This document shows positions 36,801 through 48,714 of a DNA stretch of 64,000 bases, one piece after another. The stretch's first letter is position 1; the number at the start of each line of letters is the position of its first letter. The DNA is from Calonectria ilicicola (lineage: Eukaryota > Ascomycota > Sordariomycetes > Hypocreales > Nectriaceae): NCBI GenBank assembly GCA_020809705.1, contig CP085834.1, forward strand, positions 3,720,001 through 3,784,000, read 5' to 3'. The notes under the pieces were generated by a model. That model saw only the letters and a list, made by a program, of their open reading frames with translations. It made no database searches and was not told where the DNA came from. The position numbers were made by a program, and so were the translations under genes.

Positions 36801-37795
36801 TCTTGAAAGTCTGATATGCAGCTTGGTCTGCCACGCCAAATGGAAGTTCCACGTCGAAGTGTTCAATGGCACGGGCATTGTAATACGCGAATACGGCCAT
36901 ATCTGATTCATCTGCAACTTGCGTCGAGTTATCGTTCTCGTCAAATAAGTTGGTGGCTGTGTCAAACGTGTCCAAGACTTCAACTTGAACATACTTTGAA
37001 GTCCAAGTGGGTTCCAACTGAAAAAGACTTGCTGAGAGAACAATTTGCACCTTTAGGATTATCGAGATAATCGATATAAGAAATAATAAATAGTGCTTTC
37101 GCTGAAATGAATGGATCAGGACCATCTGGGGTAGCATTGTGGTATAATCGAGGTTGTACAAATTCTGATCCAGAGGTTCTCCGGATTTCATTGCAATCCA
37201 CGGCATATATCGAAGCGCTTGAAATTCAACTCGCGACCAGATGAGCTGAATCAATGTGAGAACTAAGAAACGGAAATGTGAGAAACTTGTTGAAAATCGA
37301 ACAGACGTCAAATTCTGGGGGCGCATGCTTACTTGCGGTAGGGATAAATCGCCATGCATATGTCAACCTCGGCAAAGATTCAACAATACCATCTTTGCGC
37401 TTCGAGTATAACCTTAATAATGGCAGAACTATTGTAAAGCACAAAAACAGCGTAAAAAAGAGGTTGAATATGACTCGTTGCAACCAGAAAGGACGCCACG
37501 CTGGCAACTTGTCATCCTCCCCGGTCTTGCTCGGCGCATCGCGACTGCTGGGATTTGTTCTTGCTAGCAAATCCGAATCTGATCCATCCCGAGGAATAAC
37601 ATATTCTAAGTCTGACTCGGGTTGGGGTTTTATTTGGGGTTTCACGCAATCTTCTCCTCGTGCGCTACCTAAACGCAACCCGGATTCGGTGGTATTTCGG
37701 GTTGAATCAGAGTAAGAACTGGGGCTAGGATGTCGGCTTCTGTACTGGCGCATCTCATAACCAAGAAGGGATTCCCTAGTCATTGAGTCCGACAT
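33871..37795 (-). CDS. DUF3433 multi-pass membrane protein
   Basis: Two exons (37795-37333, 37262-33871) with a 70-bp intron give 1284 residues. The first 120 residues are polar and Ser/Pro-rich and start MSDSMTRESLLGYE. WRPFWLQRVIFNLFFTLF then opens the membrane part. The splice completes WRFIPTAILTLIQLIWSRVEFQALRYMPW, the conserved W-x-R-V-E-x-Q...MPW block of DUF3433. A second copy of the same unit lies near residues 650-780 (FWARLIFTFVVLGIITGL to LFTIQSVP). Large extracellular loops with many N-x-S/T sites lie between the helices. The two-unit layout is typical. The family has no assigned function; location at the plasma membrane is inference. An alternative upstream ATG exists in frame at 38023, but the start at 37795 fits the usual length. 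Confidence 0.82.
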
Positions 37796-38787
37796 TTTGC
37801 TCGATTTCCAAGCGCCCAAGGTTGATAAAGAACATCGGTGGTATTGTGTCAAACTCGGAATTGAACCACTTTTTCTGATGGAATGCGTCACTGCCTGGTT
37901 ATCAAATTCCCTTGGCATATTAAATAAGCATAATGCCCCCCTGGCGCGACAGGGCGGCTGGTCAAACAGCTCCACGGCAGTAGGTGTAACCAAGAAGAGT
38001 ATTATTCCCGGCGGAGGACCCATACTAGTCCGATCCGAGACATACGCACCGCTCGTATCACCTGTTCAGGACATGGCGGGAGCCATTCACTAATCGTCTC
38101 GTGTTTCATCTTCAGCCGCACAGGTCTGCCAGGCATCCCATGTAACCGCCCTCGAAAATGCGCCCGTCATTTCAAAAGCTGCTGCATGATGATTCAGTAG
38201 ACGCATAACAGCTTCAGAGACGAATAATTGACAATAAATTCATCATTACCCTCTCCCTAGAGCCACGCATTATCGATGCAAGCACTGCTGCGTTCGACCG
38301 GAGAGATGTGATTTTGAAAGTCTTGGCATGACCGCGACAAATAGCCTAATGTCTGAAATTTGTGTGATTGCCAGATTTATGCGTTTTGATTGGTTGAAGC
38401 TGGTGTTCCTCATGCAAGGTAAGCTGACGGCGTTCTCAAGAGTGAGGGATTCAAGTGATCGTCCCCATCCAATGCAACCTGTCTTCAAAACGTTAGATTA
38501 GAATTTATCGATACGAGACTCACTCAAATCGCAGCCGCAAATGCTATGCCAGTATCCGATTATAAAACTTTCCTTTAAACACATCCATTTTCGAGTCAGG
38601 TGAGCCCAACTCACCAAAATATGCGCCATAAATCTACTACACATGTCCTCATGGACGTCCATGTGTTCTATAGTACCTTAACGCTTTATCCCAGTCTTTT
38701 CGTATTACCTCTTCTTCCTTTTTATTCTCAGACAGTGAAGCCCAAGACCCAAAGTAGCATTTTGTACCTGGCTTCTCCTCTTGTCCT
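37796..38787. other. Intergenic, 1 kb, no gene seen
   Basis: Promoter of the DUF3433 gene and 3' side of the zinc-finger gene. No domain in the short open frames. Confidence 0.5.
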
Positions 38788-41755
38788 TTAGCCAAGTAGG
38801 CATCGGTTCCCCTTTGTGCTTTTTAGGAAGTTAGTTCGCAAATTGTCTGTTCGATTTGTTTTCACGGTACAGCCCAACCCATAAAATTCCCACACTTTCG
38901 CATTGGACTCGTGTTCGCCGCGGATGTGTCGCCGCAGGTTTACGTGCGCATCCACGCCCCTATAAACCTTTCCACAGCCCGGATGTGAGCTCGAGGCTAT
39001 CTTTCTAGGTGCCACAAATTCCGTGTTGGTTGTGGTGGAGAAAGGAGAAGAACCGGTAGGCGAAAGCGAAGCAGAAGCCGAAACAATACCAATTCTCGAG
39101 GACGCGGTAACTGAACTGGGTACAGTCACCATGGACGAGTCGGAAAAATAGGTGACATCAGAGTCGAAATTTTCGATCTGCAGATTGACGGATATGCCAT
39201 CTGCTGTGGCATTTTCCTTTTGTACTCGTGTAGAAACATACTGGCCTGAGTATTCTTCAGCCTCACCATCTCCGTAGAGGTGGTCCCACATAAAGGTCGA
39301 AGCAGAGGAGCAAGCCAAGCACTGTGTTAAAATGGTCCTGACGAGGAGCATAAAAGAGCTATTGAGTTTGGAAAAGCGCTAAAAGAAAAGAGACCACGAT
39401 TGGTTCACACACTTTTTGTCCTGAAAGTGAAGCGTATCACCGACCGTCCCCCCGTGGATCAAATAATTCTCAAAATCTCTCAAGGTTCCTATCGCTCCCA
39501 TCCTGACCAATGATTCTGCCATATCAAGAGGTCCTAAAAGATGCGCATCTTTGTCTAAAAAGGTAGAGCGGAGTGGTTTGGCAACTCTATCAGTAATTTC
39601 ATACATAAACTCCGCAGTAGCCGTTGTGTAATGATGGTGAGAGGATTCAGAGCTATCAGGAGGTTTTGCAGCTGTGTACCCAGACAGAATCTTCCAAAGT
39701 GAACCAAGTTTGGAGAGTCCTTGGGCTCAACTAGTCAGCAAACATAATCTTGTGTACACGCACAAATGACTACTTACCTCTCAGGAATATTCTCACGACT
39801 TGGAAGAGAAAAGCGGCAACCAAGCAGCCAAGAAGAGTATTCGTTGCCTGGTTTGGTGGCAATTGGTCCGCAGGGTCCATTGGCTTGACAGCGGGTTGAT
39901 CAAAGTCTAACTCGGGTACGGCGTTCATGTCCAAGAGCATTGGGTCTATGGTATCAACTAAAAAGAATACATCACAGACAGATGGGCGTGATGGATCGCA
40001 CCCAAATTCGGTCTGCCCTATATTTGCAGATACAACTTCAATCGAACCACAGTGAACCTGGTCTATCATTCCAATTTGGGGCTCTTCCTCCACGTTTTCA
40101 CAAGCCATAGTTCCTAATAGCGGCATCTTTCTTCTGACACGAGGGTGATCAAGTGTGTCTGAGAATTTGAAATCATCGTGGTTGGCCGTTTGGAAAAGTA
40201 GACTACGTTGAGAGCGGAAAGAATCCAATTGAGAGGTTTGTATCGCATCCAGAGTGGACTGTAGGTGATCAGTATTAATATTGCTGAAATGACTGGCCTG
40301 GGACATGTAAGCCCCGTTGGAAGTCTTTCCTGATTCAAAGAAGGCAGATAGGGAAGAATGGGGCAAGGTAAAATCGATTTCACCCAGGTACAGGTTATTC
40401 GGGTCACTACAAGTTGTAGTCTCTGCCAGTTGGAGTTTTCCTTTGTCCTTGTCCGGCATATTGAGAGGGATGGAGATATTCCACAATTCTTGACCAATGT
40501 GATCAAAGACTGGTTGATCCTGAATGTCGTGGATTGCTGATATCCATCGAGATATCCATGGGTCTCGTTTTTCACTCCCAAGGGTTGTCAGGCCTTGGGC
40601 CTTGGGCCCAGTTTGCGTCGTTTCTTCAGGAAGAGATGGACCAGCCACAATATCCACACCCTTTCCCACAGTGGTTGAATATACCTCATTCTCCGACACA
40701 GGTCCCAAGTCAAGTCGACCTGAGTGAGAACTTGGTTCGCCAGTGGTGGTTGTGCTATAGATCAGATCTGCAAAATTTTCCGAATTCGATGTGATTAGAA
40801 TTTCAGAGCTCAATCCTGCACTCGACTGACTCTGACCGGCATCTGTTGATACTCGGAAGTCATCAGAACCGTCTAGTCCCATGCCTTTCGATTCATGGTA
40901 TATGTTGTCGAGTCTATGGTAGATATGTTCTGGTTCCTGAAATATCGCTCTATCCAGAAACTCGAAAACTTTGATGCTGGTAAAATCCAATTCCGAATCG
41001 TCCATGAGTTGGTCCGTCTGTGAATCCGAGGTCGCTAAGTCTGATGAATAGCCCCCAAGAGTTTTCAACACATACGGCGGGTGCTGTGCTGCTTTAGCAT
41101 GTGCGGTCATAGTGTCTAGAAATTTGACGCCGGCTAAGAGACCATGACTTTCAGTCTTAATCGAGAATTTGGTTGGTGGCCGATTGGGTGTCATCTGCGA
41201 GTCCCTAGATTGAAGCGGCATTGGTTCATCGAATAGAGTATAACGTCTGACGGGGTCAAAGGAGTCGGGGAGCTCAGCAACCGGCGTTGAGTCAAGTTCT
41301 ATTATCATTTGTGAGTCCAGCTCAAACAGGGCCGGGCCATCAGGCTCGGGGGTTGATTGTAGTCCGACATGCTGACGGGATTTGTGCGATTCGTTCCGAT
41401 TCAATCTCGTCGAGGCAGCTCGAATCAAGTTCAAGCAATCCTTGCCAAACTTGCGAAATTTTCCGCGGCTAGTCGACCGCTGCTGATCTTGATGCTTGAA
41501 CAGTCCTACCTAGCTGCATTCAAAGCACCAGTACTCTCCTGTTAATAGCTGGTTGCACCAACGCAAATGTTTGAGCATGGATTCGTGGTCCGGGAACCTC
41601 AGTCTACAACGAAGTAAAGGACATTCCAGTTTGTCCGTCTCAGTCATATTCTGACAGTCATTGCGCTGTGTAGCCACCCAAATGAAAAAACGGTCAACAT
41701 CAAACCCTTGCCCGTCATCATCGTGGGAACACAGGCGCGTCGCAGACGTTGACAT
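38788..41755 (-). pseudogene. Fungal zinc-finger (C2H2-type) gene, degenerating
   Basis: The frame starts at 41755 with an N-terminal finger (LECPLLRCRLRF...HLRWC) and the family signature GEYWCFEC, then meets an in-frame TAG at 41510-41512. It reopens in the same frame as a 550-residue acidic, Ser/Thr-rich middle part (to about 39780). An intron with donor GTAAGT near 39774 leads towards the C-terminal exons (39728-39351 region; junctions uncertain) and the last exon ending at 38788. The C-terminal finger HPGCGKVYRGV...NLRRHIRGEH has serine where the first zinc cysteine is expected. The last finger (FYGLGCTVKTNRTDNLRTNF) has lost most of its Cys/His ligands. A stop plus ligand loss argues for decay. 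Intact relatives look like nuclear DNA-binding proteins. Exon limits are approximate. Confidence 0.62.
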
Positions 41756-43062
41756 GATGGGCTAGGGCGTCTCCAAAAGATTTGTTTAATAGATGGAAAT
41801 TCTTGTCAAGTCTCGCCAATACAGGTGGCATGGTGTCCCCCTCATCATTTTTGCCACGCGCACAAACACACACGCATACACCCAAGTACACACATGTCTG
41901 TGCCTAACCAATTGTCCTGAAGGAGTTTTTGCCCAAGTCAGGCCTCAGCAGCACCTCATGTCCGTGCGTCAAGACACGACAGATATCAAGCTCAAGACAA
42001 GGAGATAACTACCTCTAGAGCTGTGGCCAAACACACATGACATGCACTGAACCAACCCAATATAATTATACAGGTATAAGTAAAAGAACATTACACTCAC
42101 TCTAATGGCGTTTACTTCATTCCCTTCTCATCAAAGCGCGTTGCGGCCAAGGGGAACCGGTGGGGATAATCAGAGCAGGGCATTCTATTGGCTCCGCTCG
42201 CGCCCACACAAAACTCTTGGTCAAGCACAAGAGGACAAGATAAGAACAAGCAAGTAGTTGGAAACCATAGTGCAGCATCCCTTTTGACTGGAAAACAAAC
42301 ATATCCTCCAAAGAACTTATTTGTCGAGATGGACACAAGGATAATAATACATAAGCCATGCGCAACATTATTCTTCCCAAATCGGAGCACGAGTGAGGTA
42401 GCTCTCTCTCCAGCCTAGTACAAGGATGGAATGGGTCTGAAATGTGTGTTGTGGTGTACTATACATATCTAACAGGTTTTGATAATACCTGCGAAAAGCC
42501 AAAAATGGTCGTCGGATTGTCATCTGAATCTTGAAGTGTCTGTGAGCACTTGGTCCCAGAGACTGTTTCCATTGGCCATTGCTGAGACTCAAAGCGGGGC
42601 CCAGTAGACTGCGCCTCAGATGATGAGGCTAAGCTTTGGGTTTGGTGGCGGTGCAAGGAACAGGTGGCAGCATGGACCAATCATGTTTGTGGAATGCCCC
42701 ATTCCTTTGCTGCCTTGAGCGGGATTCATTTCTGAGCTAGCACGGCTGGAATCGAAATCCGGTTGCCCCGCTCAGCCCAAGTTGGTTGAAATCCGTTTTT
42801 TACCATTTCTGGTCAAGCCTGTTAATCCCGGGATTGATGTCATGCCCCTGATCTGTCCCCCATCAGGAATGATACAGCGCTTGCATTGCCACTGATGTCA
42901 CGGCTTCAACTTGGAACGCAATATATAAAACAGGACAGCACCACTGCAAAGACTGAGAAATACCAACAATTCACTCACGCGCAAAGACGCATCACATCCA
43001 TTACAACACTCTCAAGAATACCTTTTTCTTCTTCTTCACTACTTCAACAAACTTCATCAAAA
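41756..43062. other. Intergenic, 1.3 kb; promoter of the PPxY gene
   Basis: No gene supported. It includes a CA-rich simple stretch near 41863-41895 (ACACACACGC-type). The core promoter of the next gene lies at its right end. Confidence 0.5.
42922..42929 (+). promoter_or_regulatory. TATA box of the PPxY gene
   Basis: TATATAAA about 135 bp upstream of the ATG at 43063, followed by a CT/CA-rich leader, a usual fungal core promoter. Confidence 0.5.
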
Positions 43063-43890
43063 ATGGGCTACAACTCTTCAACAGACTCGGAATCCGAGGC
43101 TCCACCCGCCTACAACGAAGCTGTCTACGGGCAAGACGCCGCCAGCAGCTCCACATCATCACCAACTTCCTTTGCCGCGACCAGCCAACTCCAGATCCAA
43201 GCCATCGGGTATGACACAAACCAGGCCCTCACCGGCACAACGCTGGAAAACATTTCCGTCTACCGCGCCGACTCTGGAGAATTAGAGTACATTTCCCTCC
43301 GACTCAAGAAGAGCTCCAACTCTTGCGCCCTCGTCCGCGGCTCCGACTCAAATCGCACCCCACTCATCTCAACCATCTACCGCTGGGGCCCTGGCAGACA
43401 CCCTAGAATGAGAATTCTGCCCGCTCACACTACAGCCACGGTCGAAGACGCCATCAACTCCGATCATGTCGAGTGCGAGCTGATTGACGTCAAGAGTCGC
43501 TCCCTCATTTCACGCGCCCAGAAAATGGAGACGTCTTTCGGCACCTTTGAGTGGCGCTACGGTGGCCGCGCTGAGCGCAAGGAGACTTATGATGCGGCTT
43601 CGCTCCTGGTTCTAGAGAGAACCGATATCGTTCCATCAGGCAGCGGACAGTCGGGCAAGAGAGGCGTTCAGATTGCACAGCTGGTGCGCAACGACGAATT
43701 TCGAACCCCCGGCACCTCCAAGTGCATGGGCGGCAACGGAGGCAGGCTGATGATGGACCTGAGCATGTGGGCAGATGTAAAAAAGGCCAGCGTCCAAGAT
43801 GTTGAAGCGTTCGTGGTAGCAAGCTGTATTCTGATGCTGAAGAGGGAGGCAGATCGTTTCCGAGACAATACAATTGCGGTCGTGGTATAA
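43063..43890 (+). CDS. PPxY-motif cytosolic protein, unknown function
   Basis: A single exon of 275 residues. I chose the ATG at 43063 (context CAAAAATGGG) because the 59 in-frame residues upstream lie over the TATA box and leader. The N-terminus is short, acidic and disordered (SSTDSESEAPPAYNEAVYG) with a PPAY motif at residues 14-17, the kind bound by WW domains of NEDD4/Rsp5-type ubiquitin ligases. The rest is a compact beta-rich domain (LQIQAIGYDTNQALTG, GTFEWRYGG, ASLLVLER), which could be related to LURP/tubby-like folds, but I cannot demonstrate this. No signal peptide or membrane segment. GC content and codon use look like those of a well-expressed host gene. Confidence 0.75.
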   Translation: MGYNSSTDSESEAPPAYNEAVYGQDAASSSTSSPTSFAATSQLQIQAIGYDTNQALTGTTLENISVYRADSGELEYISLRLKKSSNSCALVRGSDSNRTPLISTIYRWGPGRHPRMRILPAHTTATVEDAINSDHVECELIDVKSRSLISRAQKMETSFGTFEWRYGGRAERKETYDAASLLVLERTDIVPSGSGQSGKRGVQIAQLVRNDEFRTPGTSKCMGGNGGRLMMDLSMWADVKKASVQDVEAFVVASCILMLKREADRFRDNTIAVVV

Positions 43891-44953
43891 GAGAGTCAAT
43901 CTCATACCGCAACCCCAAGGGTGATGACTGATGGTTATAATATTTGGCTTCCGTGCTGCGTAGAAATTGGCGTGTGGTGTTGGAAGAGATTTCTCTTTTG
44001 TTATTTCGCAAGACTTGTGATGGAATAACATGACTTCGTTCTTTATTATATGACCTAGATGCGAGCGTGAGTTGGTAAATTTGCGACATAAAGTAGCAAT
44101 ATTTTTTTTAATGAAACCAAACTTCAAGAAGAAGCGAAATTTACACATGATGACTAGTTACTGAGGATGTGATGCTTTAGCGGTTTGTTGTGACAAAGAA
44201 AAAATAGCTCTAGGGTAGGTACCCGGTGGATAGTCTCTCCGTGTGTTGACAGCTCGGATCATGTTTTTCTCCGGTTATATCACGACGCGTGGTCAGCAAG
44301 CGGGTGGTTTCGTGTATTAGGAAAAACCACGTGATGAAAGGGGACTGGGTGAGTCAGTTACCAGAATTCCCTTTCGTGTTGGTGGTCAGCGAGACGGCTG
44401 AACTTGGTCCCGATGTTGCTCGCTTTCGGTCTGCATAAAAGAGTGGACCACGACCAAAATTCCCTTATACGTGCGCCAATCATAATCGGGCAGACTTGGC
44501 GCCGACCAAAATTCCCCTTCGGGTTCCGCTTGGGGCTTGTGGCTTGTGTGTCCTGGCGGCAACGTAACCATCATGGCATGGTGACCAGGGCGGGCCGCTT
44601 TGCCAAAATTCCCTTTCGCCTTGTTGCAAACCATTTCCCATTTCCCATTCATCGTCGTCGCTGGTTGGTCAATCCATAATTCCCTTTCCCACAGAGGACC
44701 GTGCTCTAGAAAAGTGGACCAAAAACCAGAATTCCCTTTCGCCTTCTTTTCTCGTCATGAGCCCAGCAGTGTGCGAGAGGCGCACTCGGGGAGATGAAAA
44801 ACTCCCAGAATTCCCAAACCCCAGAAGATAAAAAGGACAGCCATCCACCGCCATGCTTTCTCTTCATCCAGCATAGTCACAAGTCAAATTATATATCAAT
44901 AGCAATCACCATACAGTCTTGTCTTCTTTTTTTTCTTCTCCAACCTGCCCATC
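43891..44953. other. Intergenic, 1 kb; promoter with a repeated motif
   Basis: No gene of its own. Its right half (44361-44816) carries seven spaced copies of an AATTCCCTTTCG-type word upstream of the 89-residue gene. Confidence 0.6.
44361..44816 (+). promoter_or_regulatory. Seven-copy CCARAATTCCCTTTCG motif cluster
   Basis: Near-identical words start at about 44361, 44452, 44504, 44603, 44673, 44725 and 44804, separated by 52 to 99 bp. Best copies read CCAGAATTCCCTTTCG or CCAAAATTCCCTTTCG; the second, third, fifth and last copies are variant or truncated after AATTCCC. The spacer DNA is unrelated, so this is not a tandem repeat. It ends about 138 bp before the ATG of the downstream gene. 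It looks like a clustered binding site for one factor; the identity of that factor is unknown. Confidence 0.6.
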
Positions 44954-45280
44954 ATGTCTTCTCAGCAGCAGAACAACTATACCGCCAATACCCGCCCTGC
45001 ATCTCATGAGGTTGGTATCCTCCCTCTGTTAGCGTCACTATACCATACCATGTTGACACACAAATAGGAGCCTAGCCAAGCCAGTGGCCACCATGCATCA
45101 TCTGGTTCTCCCAATCTAGACATGATATCTTCTTCTTCAACAACAAACCAATCCCACCATAACTATCAGGGAAGCGTCATGTTGCAGCACTGGCTCAACC
45201 AAGATGAGAAAAGTGGGCCTTTCAGTGGCTGGAGTGTGGCTATGGGGCTGCCGCCGTCTCAGCGGCGCCGTGATGCTTGA
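44954..45280 (+). CDS. Small polar protein, 89 residues
   Basis: Two exons (44954-45010 and 45068-45280) with a 57-bp intron (GTTGGT...AAATAG). The product is Gln/Asn/Ser-rich: it starts MSSQQQNNYTANTRPASHE, then HHASSGSPNLDMIS, NYQGSVMLQHWLNQDEK and ends FSGWSVAMGLPPSQRRRDA. The frame closes exactly across the intron and the leader has a TATATATC box about 65 bp upstream. No domain or membrane segment is visible, and the function is unknown. Its promoter carries the seven-copy motif cluster, suggesting strong, condition-specific expression (inference). Confidence 0.65.
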
Positions 45281-45437
45281 ATGCACTCAAGAAGCATGGA
45301 AAAAGCATTGCAGCAATGCCGGAAAATGCGTGCGAACTAAATTTTGTGTTTTATGATTTCAGATATCATGGGAAATTTACATGCAGAATTGTGAATATTC
45401 ATCGTGCACTGACTGAACTTGCTGATATCTTTCCCGA

Positions 45438-48400
45438 TTAAGCCAAATTCTTGTCTCGGATGTTCTCTAAATACAGGATGATGGGGACATGGACGCCTGC
45501 AAGCTCTATCGCTCGAGCAAATTTGTTGTCAGTAGCGTGTTCCTCAGCCCCTGCATTCAAAAGTAATTTGACAATATCAAAATATCCACCACTGGCAGCA
45601 ACCTCGATGGCCGTTCCCAAGCCTTTTGGCCCACAAGGAGCATTAACATCAGCTCCAGCTTCAATTAGTAGAAGCGCTGTGTGAAAAAGCCCGTGTAGAC
45701 AAGCTGTTTGAAGTACAGAGTATCTTTTCGATACAGCATTGACATTTGCACCATTTTGGATGAGAAATCGCATAATATCGAGGCTAGGATTGTGGCTGCT
45801 ACAAGCATGGTGTAAGGGCGTGTTATCGCAACCTGTACTTCTGACATTGATATCCGCCCCATTTTCCAGCAGAAAACTGACCATGTCGAACCTTCCAGCA
45901 TAACATGCCTGGCCTAGTACAGATAGACCGGATTTCTAGAATTACCGGAGTTGTTAGCGAACGTCGCATTCGCTATCTAACTGCGCCCTCCTCCTGTATT
46001 TTATGGACTGGGATGGGATTCTTAAACAAGGAAGTATGACTAAAAAACACTTACCCCCCGAACCAAGTTGACATCAGCCCCCAATGCAACGAGATGTTGA
46101 ACAGAATCGAAGCAATTATTGAAAGCAGCTAATTGAAGTGGCGTGGGCTCAGTTGATAGACTCGCGTTTACATCCGCCCCATTGGATACGAGAAACTCGA
46201 TAATCTTCAAGATTCCATTATGGTCTGAGATTGTGTTTTTCAATAGCTCCTGTAGCGGCGTATGCGCTATTCTGCTGGGTCCGTTAATGTCACAAGGAGT
46301 GTTTAAGCAAGCTCCCTGTTTCAGTAGAAAGCTCATCTTAAGGTGTAAGTCGGAAAACGGTTGGCGGGATGCTGTATCTAATAGATTAATCATCTCATAT
46401 GCGCCGGAATGGGGTCCTTTGTGAAGAAAATTGGCTCCTTTCCCCCGCAGAAACTCTAAAACTTCTGTGCTGCAGAATGTTAGAGCAAATGTCTGCGCTG
46501 TTATAGGTTCATCTTCAAGGAAGTAGAATATGATCTCGTTAAGATCGATAGAGGCTGATAAATTGGCGAGAAGGGCGAAATCTTCTGCCAATAAAGCTAA
46601 ACCTAGGCGTTGGGAATCGGTATAACGGGCCATCAGATCTGTCTTCATGAAACTCGGAAGCAATGCATAGTCAAAGGTATCTTCTTCCAAGACCCAAGCA
46701 AGTAGCAGGTCGACCATTTGGTTATGTATCAATGCATCAGCATCTAAAAGAAGTTTTGAGATAGTACTGTTTTTCTGTATCAATGCCCATGTAAGGGGAA
46801 AGTAAGAATGTTCTTGCATACAGCTATCTTCCAAAGACCACATTTCACTCGGTGCATCATTACGTCGAGACTGTAGGCCTTCCGGCAAGGTTCTTGCGAA
46901 AATTCCTAGTTCAATCTTGTCTTTCTGAAAACTGGAGCAATTTGGATCAACTCCTGAATCCAACAGATCTCTTACTAGAGTATAGTCCTTGAGTCTGACT
47001 GCCATTAAAAGACGCAATTCATTCCTTAAAGGTAAGGAAACATGATCATCCTCAATTTCAGCTAGAATCTTGAAAATCTTGAGGCTAATCGGGTTTATAA
47101 TCCAGGGTTGTAACATCTTGGCCAAATTTGGCGAGTATGATGCAAGCACTTCGCCAAAGGTAAACACACCTGTGCCAATAATTAATTGGTCGAATGCGCC
47201 TTTGTCTTCTGTACGCAACTCGATTTGCGGGATAAGATTTTCAAATACTATAACTGCCCTTTTGATTGGCCAATCATATTCATCAAAGATAGGGAATTGG
47301 TCTTTGATCAGGCTATGTAGTGTTTGACCATGTCTCAATAAAACGTTTACCATCCGCCATTTCTGTGTAGAACAGGCGAACATTAGTGCTTTGGTATTTT
47401 TGATAGGGGCCCTCTGTAGTAATTTCTCAGCAATATCCGGTATATCTAATGAACTGATGGCTGAAATGAGGCCGGAGAAGTCGACGCGGGAGTCTTGGCC
47501 ACGAAGTGATTTTTCGAGTATGGAAAATCCAAAGCGAGCGGTGTGTGTGGCTTTTGAAGAGAAATAGGGTTGATGATGGTAATCGCGCTTTCTGAATGCA
47601 ATATATTCGCATATGCCTGCTGCTTTGATAAGATTAAAAATAAATAGTGTGATTCGTTCGCTTTGAGACTCGAATATTGATTTTATGAGCTCGCCTTGTC
47701 TATCATTCATAAACCAGCTCAACAAGTTATAGCACAAGGCGCTCGGGTGGTTAATTATGAGGCTAACAGACATGTTCAAAAGATCTGTTCTTGAACAACA
47801 CTGCAAGTCCCTTTTGGAATTAGGAAACCCAGGCGTTTGCTGACGAATACGGTCTAACTCAGTAGATGCCAAGATCGACGTCAATGATTCCCAAGACCAA
47901 GAACGCCATGGAGATCTTGAAATAGGGCCCCGCTGCCGAAGGTTTATTGACTTTGCGCGATTTTGATGATTTCTTACAACCGAGAATGCCGAGTCTTGGA
48001 TATCTGTTTCAAATTTAGCATATATGTTATACAATGATTACTATGTAGCCTTGTCGTACCACAGAATTCCATTACATCTCGCCCAGGTGCAGGTATACCC
48101 TGCAATAGGAGTTGCTGACAAATTACAGGAATGGAGCCGTAATCATGTTCCGACAGCAGTTCTACTGGTATGTCGAGGCTAATAGCATCCTCCTCTCCTT
48201 GGGGCTGTGGATGCGGTGGGAATCTGGTGGCATCTGAAATATTTCCTTCAGGCCGAATCAGTAACAAATGCAGGAGTCGCTTTACTTTGAAAACCCACCG
48301 TCATATTCGGGGTTTTGAGCTCGGCGTTTATGCCTAGCTAGTCCCCGAGATATTTTCCCATTGTTGATAGGTCTCCCTTGCCATGTAATTGTGCTTGATT

Positions 48401-48714
48401 CGTCGCCATCACCGAGACTCTGGACCAAAGACGCGATGAGGGGCCAGTCACCTGCTTTTATGTTTTTTGACCTCCCTGACTTCTTTTTGCCCACAAGGTA
48501 TTTGTACTGCCGCTCACTAGATACTTCCGGTTGAGTTGCTAGACTCTAACATTCAGGGCTGTAGAAACAAGGCTACTTACGTCGCACGAAGTCCGTGTTT
48601 TTGTGTCATGTGCTGTCTGATTGTTTTCAATGTCCATTTTTCGTCATAATACAAATTCCAAATTTCATCCCGAAAAGGATCCCAGTCGCCAAAGTTTTTG
48701 ATGCATAAAGACAT
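45438..48714 (-). CDS. Clr5-domain ankyrin-repeat protein
   Basis: Five exons (48714-48581, 48516-48299, 48233-48060, 48003-46055, 45935-45438) give 990 residues; every junction closes in phase. Residues 5-55 form a Clr5 domain (DWDPFRDEIWNLYYDEKWTL, QHMTQKHGL, then ERQYKYL after the first splice), followed by a basic linker KKKSGRSK. The long middle is helical with degenerate repeats. The C-terminal 300 residues hold clear ankyrin units: LVSNGADVNASL, HLVALGADVNLV, LLENGADINVRS, LIQNGANVNAV, LIEAGADVNAP and LLNAGAEEHATD. Clr5 domains are found at the N-terminus of many fungal ankyrin/TPR proteins and are named after a fission yeast silencing factor; their role here is unknown. A nuclear or chromatin role is inference. 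Confidence 0.87.

Noticed and set aside
40114..40581. 155-codon minus-strand open frame
   Set aside because: Alternate frame of the zinc-finger gene middle part; its text is low in recognisable structure and the main frame is far longer.
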